Positions 34,318 through 44,433 of a stretch of DNA of 64,000 nucleotides are shown one piece after another. A program made the translations under genes and the position numbers. The DNA is from Mesostigma viride. Lineage: Eukaryota; Streptophyta; Mesostigmatophyceae; Mesostigmatales; Mesostigmataceae. The notes under the pieces are model-generated. The model searched no databases and had not been told where the DNA came from. It saw only the letters and a list, made by a program, of their open reading frames with translations. The stretch lies in contig RPFO01000412.1 of assembly GCA_009746045.1 (NCBI GenBank), positions 963,437-1,027,436 of the forward strand. Direction: 5' to 3'. How positions within the stretch are numbered: position 1 is the stretch's first letter; each line of letters starts with the position of its first letter.

Positions 34318-37008
34318 TGTAATATATATATTTAAAAAATATAATTACTTACAACAGAGTGAAATCACTCAAACCAAAGCAAACGCCCAGCTATAAACCT
34401 ATATACAGAGCCATGTCAAAGCTCTATACTACGATAAGACCAATGGAAACGCCTAACGGGAGGAACCTAATAGCCCTGCTGCACCGCAAAATCAGCCCGC
34501 GTACGGCGGAGCATGATGTCAGCCATGGCCCGAGTCAGCGCCACCGACAAGCGCTGACGCCAATATGACGTCCAGGTCCGCGCCGACCATGGGGCCCGCT
34601 GGCCCTCCAGGTCCAGCCGGTCCTCCCGGAGCCGGCAACACTCCTTGAAGAAGGCGGAGGTCAGGGGCCCCATGGCCCCAAACTCCTCCAGGACAAAGGG
34701 CACCACACGATGGTGCCCGACGTCGCCATAGGCCAGGAGCTTGGCCCGCTCCGCCCGGTCCGCCGTGTAACCTGCCGTGAGGGAGGCCCCAGCCACGTGG
34801 CTAAGAGCCAAGGGCCGCGCCACCGAAACGTCAATAAGCAGATGCCGTCCACCCCCCTCAAAGTCCAGCACCACGATGTCAGGCCGGTGGTTGGGGGAAT
34901 AGAAGGCAGCGCCATCCGCATCCTCGGACCGGATGTTCGCGTGGGGGAAGACCGACCGAATCATGGCGAGCACCACCGTCAGGAGGACAGTGTGCAAATA
35001 CAAATACCAATTCTGATTCTGTTGGCCCCCCATGCAGGCAAGGTAGTGAGTCCCCGTGGGATCCAGCGGCTGCCCACAGCTACCACAAGGCCGCCCGGCC
35101 GGAACAAGAGGCTGCGGGGCAAATAGCTGGTGCCGGAGCGCCACCGAGTAGTGGCTGGGAGCCAAGGCGAATGGGGGGGCCATGGGAAGAGCACGAAGGT
35201 ACGCCGAGCCCACACTCCGCAAGGAAAGCGAGAACAGCCACGCACGTCCCTGGGCGTTGAGGTCCGCAAAAAGAGCAATCCAATCAGCCGTGTGCAGAAT
35301 ACCCGCGTAGGTTTTCTGGTGTTTATCGATGACGCGAGCAGGGAATGCGGCGGGAGATTGAACGGAGGCGACCGAGGGAGTGCCGCGAGGGAGGTGGCGC
35401 TGTACCGCCTGAGCGGCACGGACGGGAGAACAGGCCTGCTGGATCTCAGCATAGGCCTCCTGGATGGCGGTGACGAAGGGCAAAGGGCTGCTGGGGTCCA
35501 GGAGGTCAGGCGCTGCTGTTGCCAAAAGGGGCAGGAGCCGGCAGCTTTCCGCCCACGACTGAGCGACGGAGCCCAAAAATGCTGCTGGGGCCAGCCGGGC
35601 GGCACGAGTCAGACCGCAGCCACCCATCCGTGCAGGCAGGGAGGCAATGCGAATAGCATGTGGCGGGAGGTCGGGGCCCGGGACCAGCTGCGCCAAGGCC
35701 GACTGGATGCGTTCGTCGTGGCCCTCGGCGGCCAGCCGGACCTGAGCCGGAAGAGCGCCCCGGAGCCAGTGAACGACGCGAGGGTGAGCGCAAAACCACA
35801 GAAGCAGACCCTTGGTCTGCGAATCATGAAGGCGCGCAATCAAGGGCAGTACCTCAGTGCGTGCCTCGAGGGCGGCCCGCAGAGCATCGATGACAAACGC
35901 GGGGTCGCCAACCGGAACGCCGAGGACATCCAACCCATGGAGGCGCTCGTCCCGGCCCAAGAGCTGGGGCGGAAAGCCGGAGCAATCACCTTGGGGCGAG
36001 TACACCGCGCACTTGGCCAGGGTCAACTGGAGGTTGATGTCGGCCACCGCGGTCTGCAGTGCAAGCAGAGCCGCGGTGGTGTCCGGCACAGGGCCCAGAA
36101 GGTAGATATCATCCAAGTAGGCCTGAATAGCGACCGCCGGGTGGGCAGCATGGACCGCTTGGAGGCAACCCTGGAGGGGGGCGGAAAAGTACAGGGGTCC
36201 CAGGGGGTCCCCTTGCTGGGTGCCCGACCGCGACAGCAGGCCGCCGCGAGTGCCGTCCTCCATGATGTGAACCAGTTGGCCGGGCTGGCCGTAGCACACG
36301 GCTGTCCAAGCGTACAAGTCCTCGAAGGACTCCATGACGGCCGCAAACATGCTGGCGCGGGACAGACTGTTGAACGCGTTGTGGCAGTCGACCTTGACGA
36401 CAGCGTGGGTGGGGTGGGCCTCGAGGTAGGCCTGCACCGAATGGATGAGGATATCCGCCCCGCCTGGAGTCGTCACCCCCAGCTGGGCCGCCACCGAGGT
36501 CTCACCCGCTGCGAGGGGCGGGCAGAAAAAGGCACGGAGCTCGGGCGCCTTTTGGCGGCACATCACTTTGCCCACGAGCTTGCGGAGCACCTCACCGCAG
36601 GCGATCGGGCGCACCTTGCCCTCGGGGGGGGGCAAGACACCCTTGAGCAGAGCGAGGAGGCGAGCGCCCGCTAACCACTCGCGCGCAGCGGGAGGAACGC
36701 GACCAGCCGCCAGGTCAATGAGGGTGTCAAAGAGAATGTCCTCGCCCCCATGCCCCACCAGGACCTCCAAGTGCTCGTAGCGCCAGCCCGACGGCCCGGT
36801 AGAGGAAGCCCGCGGGACCGCACGCATCACCTCCAGGAAGCAGTCGCGGTCCAGCCGGAGGGGGGCCGGCAGGGGGTCCGGCACGGGCAGCTGGAATCCG
36901 GGCTCCGCAGGGTGAAGAGCCTCCAAGGCCGCCAGGGTAGCCGCATTGGCGGGGGCCAGCTTGGCCATTTCCAAGCGGGTCATGGCCCGGCTTTGTAATA
37001 TATATATT
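34318..37008 (-). mobile_element. REL-A LINE, longest copy, 15-bp target duplication
   Basis: The insert 34333-36993 is flanked by exact TGTAATATATATATT (34318-34332 and 36994-37008). It holds one uninterrupted 838-codon frame plus a 130-bp 3' UTR ending in the same GTAAGTAATTATA terminus as the other copies. The 5' end is cut inside the coding region. The target was a TA-rich tract, as for the copy at 32987. Confidence 0.9.
34467..36983 (-). CDS. REL-A LINE polyprotein: RT plus restriction-like endonuclease
   Basis: The frame is 838 residues, 5' truncated but otherwise intact, so the apparent ATG at 36983 need not be the true start. An RT domain occupies about residues 50-400, with SSTGPSGWRYEHLEVL, VKVDCHNAFNSLSRASM (first catalytic Asp, about 200), SGTQQGDPLGPLYFSAPL (about 258) and AYLDDIYLLG (YLDD box, about 288). 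A zinc knuckle C-x2-C-x9-H-x3-C (CGSCGQPLDPTGTHYLAC) lies at about 631-648. It is followed by RPDIVVLDFEGGGRHLLIDV (about 700-720), the PD...D signature of the restriction-like endonuclease of R2/R4-type LINEs. The protein would nick target DNA and prime reverse transcription there. Clade placement within the REL LINEs is not decided. Confidence 0.8.
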   Translation of the reverse strand: MTRLEMAKLAPANAATLAALEALHPAEPGFQLPVPDPLPAPLRLDRDCFLEVMRAVPRASSTGPSGWRYEHLEVLVGHGGEDILFDTLIDLAAGRVPPAAREWLAGARLLALLKGVLPPPEGKVRPIACGEVLRKLVGKVMCRQKAPELRAFFCPPLAAGETSVAAQLGVTTPGGADILIHSVQAYLEAHPTHAVVKVDCHNAFNSLSRASMFAAVMESFEDLYAWTAVCYGQPGQLVHIMEDGTRGGLLSRSGTQQGDPLGPLYFSAPLQGCLQAVHAAHPAVAIQAYLDDIYLLGPVPDTTAALLALQTAVADINLQLTLAKCAVYSPQGDCSGFPPQLLGRDERLHGLDVLGVPVGDPAFVIDALRAALEARTEVLPLIARLHDSQTKGLLLWFCAHPRVVHWLRGALPAQVRLAAEGHDERIQSALAQLVPGPDLPPHAIRIASLPARMGGCGLTRAARLAPAAFLGSVAQSWAESCRLLPLLATAAPDLLDPSSPLPFVTAIQEAYAEIQQACSPVRAAQAVQRHLPRGTPSVASVQSPAAFPARVIDKHQKTYAGILHTADWIALFADLNAQGRAWLFSLSLRSVGSAYLRALPMAPPFALAPSHYSVALRHQLFAPQPLVPAGRPCGSCGQPLDPTGTHYLACMGGQQNQNWYLYLHTVLLTVVLAMIRSVFPHANIRSEDADGAAFYSPNHRPDIVVLDFEGGGRHLLIDVSVARPLALSHVAGASLTAGYTADRAERAKLLAYGDVGHHRVVPFVLEEFGAMGPLTSAFFKECCRLREDRLDLEGQRAPWSARTWTSYWRQRLSVALTRAMADIMLRRTRADFAVQQGY

Positions 37009-38240
37009 CCCCCATGCTGTCACCAAGGCTAGCATCTTTGAGGCCGTCGGCGAGGCGTTCCCTGACCTTCTTGCGTGGACAGCAGCCTGCTACGGCGAAC
37101 CCACTCAACTCTCCTTCCTCATGGAGGATGGGACGTTCGCCGACATCGCTTCCCGCACGGGAACCCAGCAAGGTGACCCCCTCGGCCCCTTTTACCTGTC
37201 TGCCCCGCTGCACAAGGCTCTCCAAGGTGTCCACGCTGCGCACCCGGATGTCGTGCTCCTCGCCTACATGGACGATATCCATGCCCTTGGCCCGGCCGAC
37301 GCTGTGGTTGCCGCCCTGGCTGCCCTTGAAGTGGCCATGGCGGCCATCAACCTTCGGCTCACCCTCCCCAAGTGTGCAGTCTTTTCGCCCCAGGGGGACT
37401 GCTCTGGCTTCCCCGCGGCTATCCCGGGGGCATTGGCGCGGGCGCGTGGTTTCTCGTGCCTGGGCGTCCCTGTGGGTGACCCTGACTACGTCGAAGAGGA
37501 GCTCCGGGCCACCGTGGAACAGCGCACCCATGTCCTTGAGACTTGGGCGCGCCTCAAGGACCCCCAGACCAAAGGGCTCCTCCTGTGGTTTTGCGCCCAC
37601 CCGCGGGTGGTTCACTGGCTCCGTGGCGCTCCCCCCACTTGGTGCGGCTTGCCACGGAAGGCCATGACGAGCGCATTCAGGCCGCCTTGCAGGTGCTCCT
37701 CCCCGGCCCTAGCCTGCCAGCTCACTCCATGCGCTTGGCCACCCTCCCCTGCCGCATGGGCGGGTGTGGGCTCACCCGCGCCGCCCGCCTCGCCCCCGCC
37801 GCCTTCCTTGGCTCTGTTGCTCAGGCCTGGGCGGAGATCTGCCGGTTGGTCCCCAGCGCCGTCAGCGCCATTCCCGACTTGGTCACCCCATCCCCCTTCC
37901 CCTTTGTGCAGGCTGTGCAGGATTCTTACCTCGGGATCCAGCAGGCTTGCGACCTCGTCCGCCCCGCTCAGGCCGTCCACCGTCGCCTGCCCCGGGGCAC
38001 GCCCGGCGTGTCCACTGTCGTCAGTCCTAGTGTCTTCCCTGGCTGCGTTCATGAAAAACAACAAAAGACCTACGCGGGTATACTACACTGTGCCGACTGG
38101 ATGGGTCTGCATGCGAGCTTGAACGATCAGGGGAAGGCTTGGCTTCACTCCGTTTCCCTTGAGGGGAGCGTGGGGTCCGCATTCCTGCGCGCCCTCCCCA
38201 TGAGCCCTTTGTTCACACTGGTTCCGGCCCTTTCACTATA

Positions 38241-38632
38241 CTATAAATTTACGGCCCGTACACGTATACGGAAATTTTTACGGGCCGTAAATTTTACGTT
38301 CGTACGCATATACTTACCACTCGTATACTGGCCGTAAAATTTACTACCGTAAATTTTTTCTCGTATACTGGCCGTAAAATTTACTACCGTAAATTTTTTC
38401 TCGTATACTGGCCGTAAAATTTACTACCGTAAACTTTACTGCCGTATACGAGAAAAAGTATACGGTAGTAAATTTTACGGCCAGTATACGAGAAAAAATT
38501 TACGGTAGTAAATTTTACGGCCAGTATACTAGAAAAAGTATACGGTAGTAAATTTTACAGCAAGTATACTAGAAAAAGTATACGGTAGTAAAAGTTTACG
38601 GCCAGTATACTGGACAAGTATACGGGCCGTAA
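38241..38632. repeat. Left subterminal palindromic array
   Basis: Units of about 40 bp combining CTCGTATACTGGCCGTAAAA and TTTACTACCGTAAATTTTTT appear three times (about 38309-38440). They then appear inverted about four times (38441-38610) around a centre near 38445. The recurring core GTATACGAGAAAAAGTATAC is itself near-palindromic. Such arrays fit transposase-binding subterminal repeats; the binding is inferred. Confidence 0.85.
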
Positions 38633-39229
38633 CCTTGTGATTTGTCCAACCTAGTGTATTGTGATTTGCGTTGTCATTTGACTTCATGGAAACATCATGT
38701 GGCAATAATTCAAATTAATTAATCAATTATCAATCATTCAAATTAATGAAGAAACACATTATACTACTAAGAAACACACTAGTTGAATTAACCCTTATCA
38801 ATCATTCAAATTTCCCAGAGCATCAGCTCCACGACGTACGCGAAAATATGCCGAGCTATGGCTGCCGAGAATGCTCATAACTTTCGACTCAGGCCATGAA
38901 ATTTAGTCGGGTTTGTTGCATTCGACTCGTCTTCTGATGACAAACACGCTGGTATAATTTCCGGCAGCTATCGTCCCCGATTTCGTACGTTCTCGACCTC
39001 GGCCTGCCCAGCAGATATCGCTATTTTCGACTCGATATGGCGGCATTCCCTTCGTGAATAGCACGCCTGCGCCCCCCGCCCCAGCATTCGACATCTTCCC
39101 CGTAGCTATGGAGGCCCCAACAACACCTGCCGCCCCAGAAACCCGGTCGCTGGACGACGTTCTTGCCGCAGCCAGCCCTTTCGTCGGCATCGCTCCCGCC
39201 GCTCCCAAGTAGCCAAAGGAACTTAGGTA
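38633..39229. other. CACTA interior with one exon-like open stretch
   Basis: The left part is A/T-rich. At about 39006-39212 (plus strand) a frame preceded by an acceptor-like CTGCCCAG reads SLFSTRYGGIPFVNSTPAPP ... APAFDIFPVA to AAPK and a stop. It could be a last exon of a lost element gene. No family is recognised. Confidence 0.35.
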
Positions 39230-41027
39230 ATGCAACGAGGGAGGGAAGCTAAGCAAGGGAGGGGAGGAAAGCTACTAAGGGAGAGGGAGGAAAGGGAAGG
39301 GCATTAAGCTATGGGATATGAAAGGGGAGGGGAAGGAAGCTAAAGGAACTTAGGTAATGCAAGGAAGGAGGGAAGCTAAGAAAGTGAGGGGAGGAAAGCT
39401 ACTAAGGGAGAGGGAGGAAAGGGAAGGGCATTAAGCTATGGGATATGGGAGGGGAGGGGAAGGAAGCTAAAGGAACTTAGGTAATGCAAGGAAGGAGGGA
39501 AGCTAAGAAAGGGAAGGGGAGGAAAGTTACTAAGGGAGAGGGAGGAAAGGGGAGGGAAGCTAAGATGGGAGGGGAGGGGAAGGAAGCTAAAGGAACTTCG
39601 GTAATGCAAGGAAGCCCCCAAGCTAAGAAAGGGAAGGGGAGGAAAGCTACTTAGAAGGGAGAGGGAGGAAAGGGGAGGGAAGCTAAGGGATGGGAGGGGA
39701 GAGGAAGGAAGCTAAAGGAACTTAGGTAATGCAAGGAAGGAGGGAAACTAAGAAAGGGAAGGGGAGGAAAGCTACTAAGGGAGAGGGAGGAAAGGGAAGG
39801 GCATTAAGCTATGGGATATGGGAGGGAAGGGGAAGGAAGCTAAAGGAACTTAGGTAATGCAAGGAAGGAGGGAAGCTAAGAAAGGGAAGGGGAGGAAAGT
39901 TACTAAGGGAGAGGGAGGAAAGGGGAGGGAAGCTAAGATGGGAGGGGAGGGGAAGGAAGCTAAAGGAACTTCGGTAATGCAAGGAAGCCCCCAAGCTAAG
40001 AAAGGGAAGGGGAGGAAAGCTACTTAGAAGGGAGAGGGAGGAAAGGGGAGGGAAGCTAAGGGATGGGAGGGGAGAGGAAGGAAGCTAAAGGAACTTAGGT
40101 AATGCAAGGAAGGAGGGAAACTAAGAAAGGGAAGGGGAGGAAAGCTACTAAGGGAGAGGGACGAAAGGGAAGGGCATTAAGCTATGGGATATGGGAGGGG
40201 AGGGGAAGGAAGCTAAAGGAACTTAGGTAATGCAAGGAAGGAGGGAAGCTAAGAAAGGGAAGGGGAGGAAAGTTACTAAGGGAGAGGGAGGAAAGGGGAG
40301 GGAAGCTAAGATGGGAGGGGAGGGGAAGGAAGCTAAAGGAACTTCGGTAATGCAAGGAAGCCCCCAAGCTAAGAAAGGGAAGGGGAGGAAAGCTACTTAG
40401 AAGGGAGAGGGAGGAAAGGGGAGGGAAGCTAAGGGATGGGAGGGGAGAGGAAGGAAGCTAAAGGAACTTAGGTAATGCAAGGAAGGAGGGAAACTAAGAA
40501 AGGGAAGGGGAGGAAAGCTACTAAGGGAGAGGGACGAAAGGGGAGGGAAGCTCAGGGATGGGAGGGGAGGGGAAGGAAGCTAAAGGATCTTAGGTGCTGC
40601 AAGGAAGGAGGGAAGCTAAGAAAGGGAAGGGGAGGAAAGCTACTAAGGGAGAGGGACGAAAGGGGAGGGCATTAAGCTATGGGACATGGGAGGGGAGGGG
40701 AAGGAAGCTAAAGGAACTTAGGTAATGCAAGGAAGGAGGTAAGCTAACAAAGGGAAGGGGAGGAAAGCTACTTAGAAGGGAGAGGGACGAAAGGGGAGGG
40801 AAGCTCAGGGATGGGAGGGGAGAGGAAGGAAGCTAAAGGAACTTAGGTAATGCAACGAGGGAGGGAAGCTAAGCAAGGGAGGGGAGGAAAGCTACAAAGG
40901 GAGAGGGAGGAAAGGGAAGGGCATTAAGCTATGGGATATGGGAGGGGAGGGGAAGGAAGCCATAGGAACTTAAGTAATGCAAGGAAGGAGGGAAGCTAAG
41001 AAGGGAGGGGAGGGGAGGGAAGCTAGC
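39230..41027. repeat. Purine-rich satellite with 373-bp higher-order repeat
   Basis: Monomers of about 124 bp (GCTAAAGGAACTTAGGTAAT, then GGAGGGAAGCTAAGAAAGGG) occur in three diverged types. Between about 39430 and 40550 the same trio repeats three times with a period of 373 bp. One marker is the monomer with AAGCCCCCAAGCTAAG at 39611, 39984 and 40357. The three types differ more from each other than the trimers do. Confidence 0.9.
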
Positions 41028-42350
41028 GGCCCACATGCATCTCTCCCTCGACAAGGAACAAGCGCATGCACCCACCCACCCCACATGCACCCCTCCCTTT
41101 ACAAGAAACAAGCATGTGGGCCCACCTACTGCAATGCATCCCTCCCTTGATAAAGAACACACACATGCACCCACCCACCGCGCATGCATCCCTCCCTTGA
41201 CAAGGAAGAAGCATGTGCACCCACCCCACCTGCGTCCCTCCCTTGACAAGGAACAATTTCATGCACCCACCCACCCACATGCATCTCTACCTTGACAAGG
41301 AACAAGAGCATGCACCTACCCACCGGGCATGCATCCCTCCCTTGACAAGGAACAAGCATGTGTACCCACCCACCCCACATGCATCCCTCCCTTTACAAGA
41401 AACAAGCACGTGAACCCACCTCATGCACAAGCATCCCTCCCTTGATAAGGAACAAGCACGTGCACCCACCCACCCCACATGCACCCCTCCCTTTACAAGA
41501 AACAAGCATGTGGGCCCACCTACTGCAATGCATCCCTCCCTTGATAAAGAACACACACATGCACCCACCCACCGTGCATGCATCCCTCCCTTGACAAGGA
41601 AGAAGCATGTGCACCCACCCACCCCACCTGCGTCCCTCCCTTGACAAGGAACAATTTCATGCACCCACCCACCCACATGCATCTCTACCTTGACAAGGAA
41701 CAAGAGCATGCACCTACCCACCGCGCATGCATCCCTCCCTTGACAAGGAACAAGCATGTGTACCCACCCACCCCACATGCATCCATCCCTTTACAAGAAA
41801 CAAGCACGTGAACCCACCTAATGCACAAGCATCCCTCCCTTGATAAGGAACAAGCACGTGCACCCACCCACCCCACATGCATCCCTCCCTCGACAAGGAA
41901 CAAGCGCATGCACCCACCCACCCCACATGCATCCCTCCCTTGACAAGGAACAAGCGCATGCAGCCACCCACCCCACATGCAGTCCTCCCTTTACAAGAAA
42001 CAAGCACGTGCACCCACCTACTGCACATGCACCCCTCCCTTGACAAGGAACAAGCGCGTGCACCCACCCACCCCACATGCATCCCTCGACAAGGAACAAG
42101 CGCGTGCACTCACCCACCCCACATGCATCCCTCCTTTGACAAGGAAAAAGCACGTGCAACCACCCACCCCACGTGCATCCCTCCCTTGACAAGGAACAAG
42201 CACGTGCACTCACCCACCCCACATGCATCCCTCCTTTGACAGGAAAAAGCACTTGCACTCACCCACCCCACATGCATCCCTCCCTTGACAGGGAAAAAGT
42301 GCGTTCACCCACCCACCCACACGCATTCCTCTCTTGACAACGAACAAGCA
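41028..42350. repeat. Satellite of about 50-bp units with roughly 400-bp higher-order repeat
   Basis: The unit is about CACCCCACATGCATCCCTCC plus CTTGACAAGGAACAAGC and GCATGCACCCACC. Distinct units such as AAGGAACAATTTCATGCACC recur at about 41246 and 41646, and ACACACACATGCACCCACC at about 41158 and 41552, giving a second-level period near 400 bp over 41.07-41.87 kb. The right side is monomeric. Confidence 0.9.
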
Positions 42351-43140
42351 CGTGAACCTACCTACCCACTAGCATGGCACGAAGGCATACCATACAATAG
42401 CATGGCGTTGCCAAAGCGAAAAAAGAGATCTCGGTGGGGAGAAATTGCCCAGCAAAACTGACAACCATGCAAGGCAAAAAACTTGAATAACTTACGGTGG
42501 ACATCGGCACATAATGAGTAGCCCAGATGTGCCGGGTGTAGAGTAAACGAGGCCGAAAATGTCGTGTAACTCAAAGGCATCTTTAGTAGCCTGTCAAGCG
42601 ACGGGAACGAGTGGAAACCTGAAGAATGGCAAAAGACATTAAGTCGACTGCCATACATAAAAGATAGAGAATCAGTAGTACACAGCTCCCCTCATGGAGC
42701 AGTAAGCAAATGAGCGATGATTAACAAAGTGTGAGACAGATAGCCGATGCGACTCCTTGCGACTAAACGTGGCATGCATATGCGGGCGCTGATTAGGAAC
42801 ATTGGCTTACTTTGTTTAGCGTAATGCGATTGCAGTAGCTTCGTGAAATGCCGCATGCGCACGATGTCACGAAATTTAAATTTCCTTTAGGAACAAAGAC
42901 GAACAAATTGATGTAGCTGGCTAAGGACTACGCCATGGTAGGCTAGCTGTATCGGAGAGAGCGCTGTAGATGGCTGGAAAAATGATAACTCAATCATGCT
43001 AAACTGCGGCTCCAAAGGCTTGTCCTAGTGCGCCTTTGGCTTTCTTCTTCTTCAGGCGCAATAAGCCCGCGATTCTTTTTTAGTCCAAATATTCTTTCAC
43101 CACTACTGACCGGCTGGCGACTGCAAATCGGCATGGCCGG
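42351..43140 (-). pseudogene. Exon-like remnants of a spliced gene in the CACTA element
   Basis: On the minus strand two short segments have exact splice borders. One is about 42500-42620, acceptor CATTCTTCAG, reading FHSFPSLDRLLKMPLSYTTF ... HLGYSLCADVH, donor GTAAGT. The other is about 42393-42460, acceptor GGTTGTCAG, reading FCWAISPHRDLFFRFGNAML, donor GTATGC. The next exons would fall in the satellite, so the gene is probably broken. A lysine-rich stretch (LRLKKKKAKGALGQ) lies upstream near 43040-43070. No family is recognised; an old transposase gene is possible. Confidence 0.4.
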
Positions 43141-43299
43141 CTAATTATGAGGCAAGCGTTGCAAGGGCAGACGCTTGTGATCGTTGATAAATTCGAAAAA
43201 TCGTTCTCGCCCGGCGCGGCGGTTCACAACTCCCCACCTGCAAACTCGACTAGCACAGGTACGGGGGCGTTCCTGAAACCAGTCCCGTACACGCAACCG

Positions 43300-43460
43300 T
43301 TCTATCCGGCCCTCGGCAAATATAGAATCTCTGCTGCACTTCCGCGGCGTGGGACACAACAACAACAACAACAACTTCCGCGGCGTGGGATTCAACTAAC
43401 TAACTAACTAACTTCCGCGGCGTGGGAACCAACAACAAGAACAAGAACAAGAACAAGAAC
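43300..43460. repeat. GCGGCGTGGGA-(AAC)n dispersed repeat, L1 target
   Basis: This has the same motif family as 20935-21145 and 49010-49090, with AAC, AACT and AAGAAC microsatellites. The L1 inserted at its right edge; 48974-49090 is similar and lies to the right of the L1. Confidence 0.6.
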
Positions 43461-43530
43461 AAGAACAACACGATTGATGTTGCAATGCAGCTATGGCGGC
43501 GTGAGGGCTAGCAGGAGCCAGAGTTGACCA

Positions 43531-44395
43531 TTGGCGACCAGAAGGATACCAGCTGATTCGTCGCAAAAAGGTGCGTCTAACGAACTCTTTTTTGCCTGGA
43601 ACAAAGCCGTCACTGAAACGGTGCGGCCAACAGGCGCCCGGCTTGCAAGGTGCAAACCCGGCCCTGTAGCCACACTGTTTTCAGTGACGGCCTCCCTCCC
43701 ATGGCTGTTTCATAGCGAGGCTAGGCCAGGATACGAACACCCATTGGCAATGTGGCGCTGGCACGGGCCAGCCCCTTTGGATGGGCCAGTAGTTACCCCG
43801 GGGCCTAGTCTCCTACAAAAAGGAAAACCCTTTAACAGGCGCTGGGACTATGGAATAGTCCGTGCCACACACGGTGATTGGAAATCGCCCAGACACCTTT
43901 TACAACACCAGCCGACATTACATGGACAAGGATGTAATGTGGCTTTAACATCTCAGCTCCCCCTAGATGCAAAGGTAGCCAGCCGCGATGACTTACTAAC
44001 ACGTTTTCTCTCCTTGTTTCCGTCCCCTCCTCACCACCAACGCAGGGCCGGTGCTACAACTCCATGGCTACATACACACCCGCTACCACAGCAGACAAGG
44101 TCAGCGGAAAAATCATATGGAGCCCAGCCATGGTTGGAATAAGGTGGCGAGGGAGCAAGCTTTTGAGGTATCAGGCATCCACCCAGGCAAATTCATCGAG
44201 GTCCCCCGGCGCACCCCTCCTCCAGCGGCCGCCGGTGCCTCCCCGGCAGAGGCCGACGCAGAACCGACACAGGACAACTCCGATGCGCTGGCCGTCACCA
44301 CCCCGCACCCCAACCTCCCGTCCGATCTGGGCCTCTCCGACATGGAAGCGTCGGCGACACCGGCTACCGGCAAGCGCCGCGACCGCGACCCCTGA
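43531..44395 (+). CDS. L1 ORF1 region, frame uncertain
   Basis: Two overlapping frames cover the region. One is open from about 43528 to 44142 but its first ATG is at 43750 (MWRWHGPAPLDG). The other is open to 44395 with an ATG at about 44117 (MEPSHGWNKVAREQAFEVSG) and a Pro/Ala-rich, acidic C-terminus ending GKRRDRDP, 38 bases before ORF2. Neither shows an RRM or a CCHC knuckle. The step between frames could be a frameshift mutation, programmed shifting, or removal of an intron: CACCACCAACGCAG near 44044 looks like an acceptor. ORF1 identity rests only on position. Confidence 0.4.
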
Positions 44396-44433
44396 AACCA
44401 GATAAGACCTCTGCCTTCCCACGACATCATCCT

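Noticed and set aside
35130-36674. 514-codon plus-strand frame
   Set aside because: Antisense shadow of the REL-A RT reading frame.
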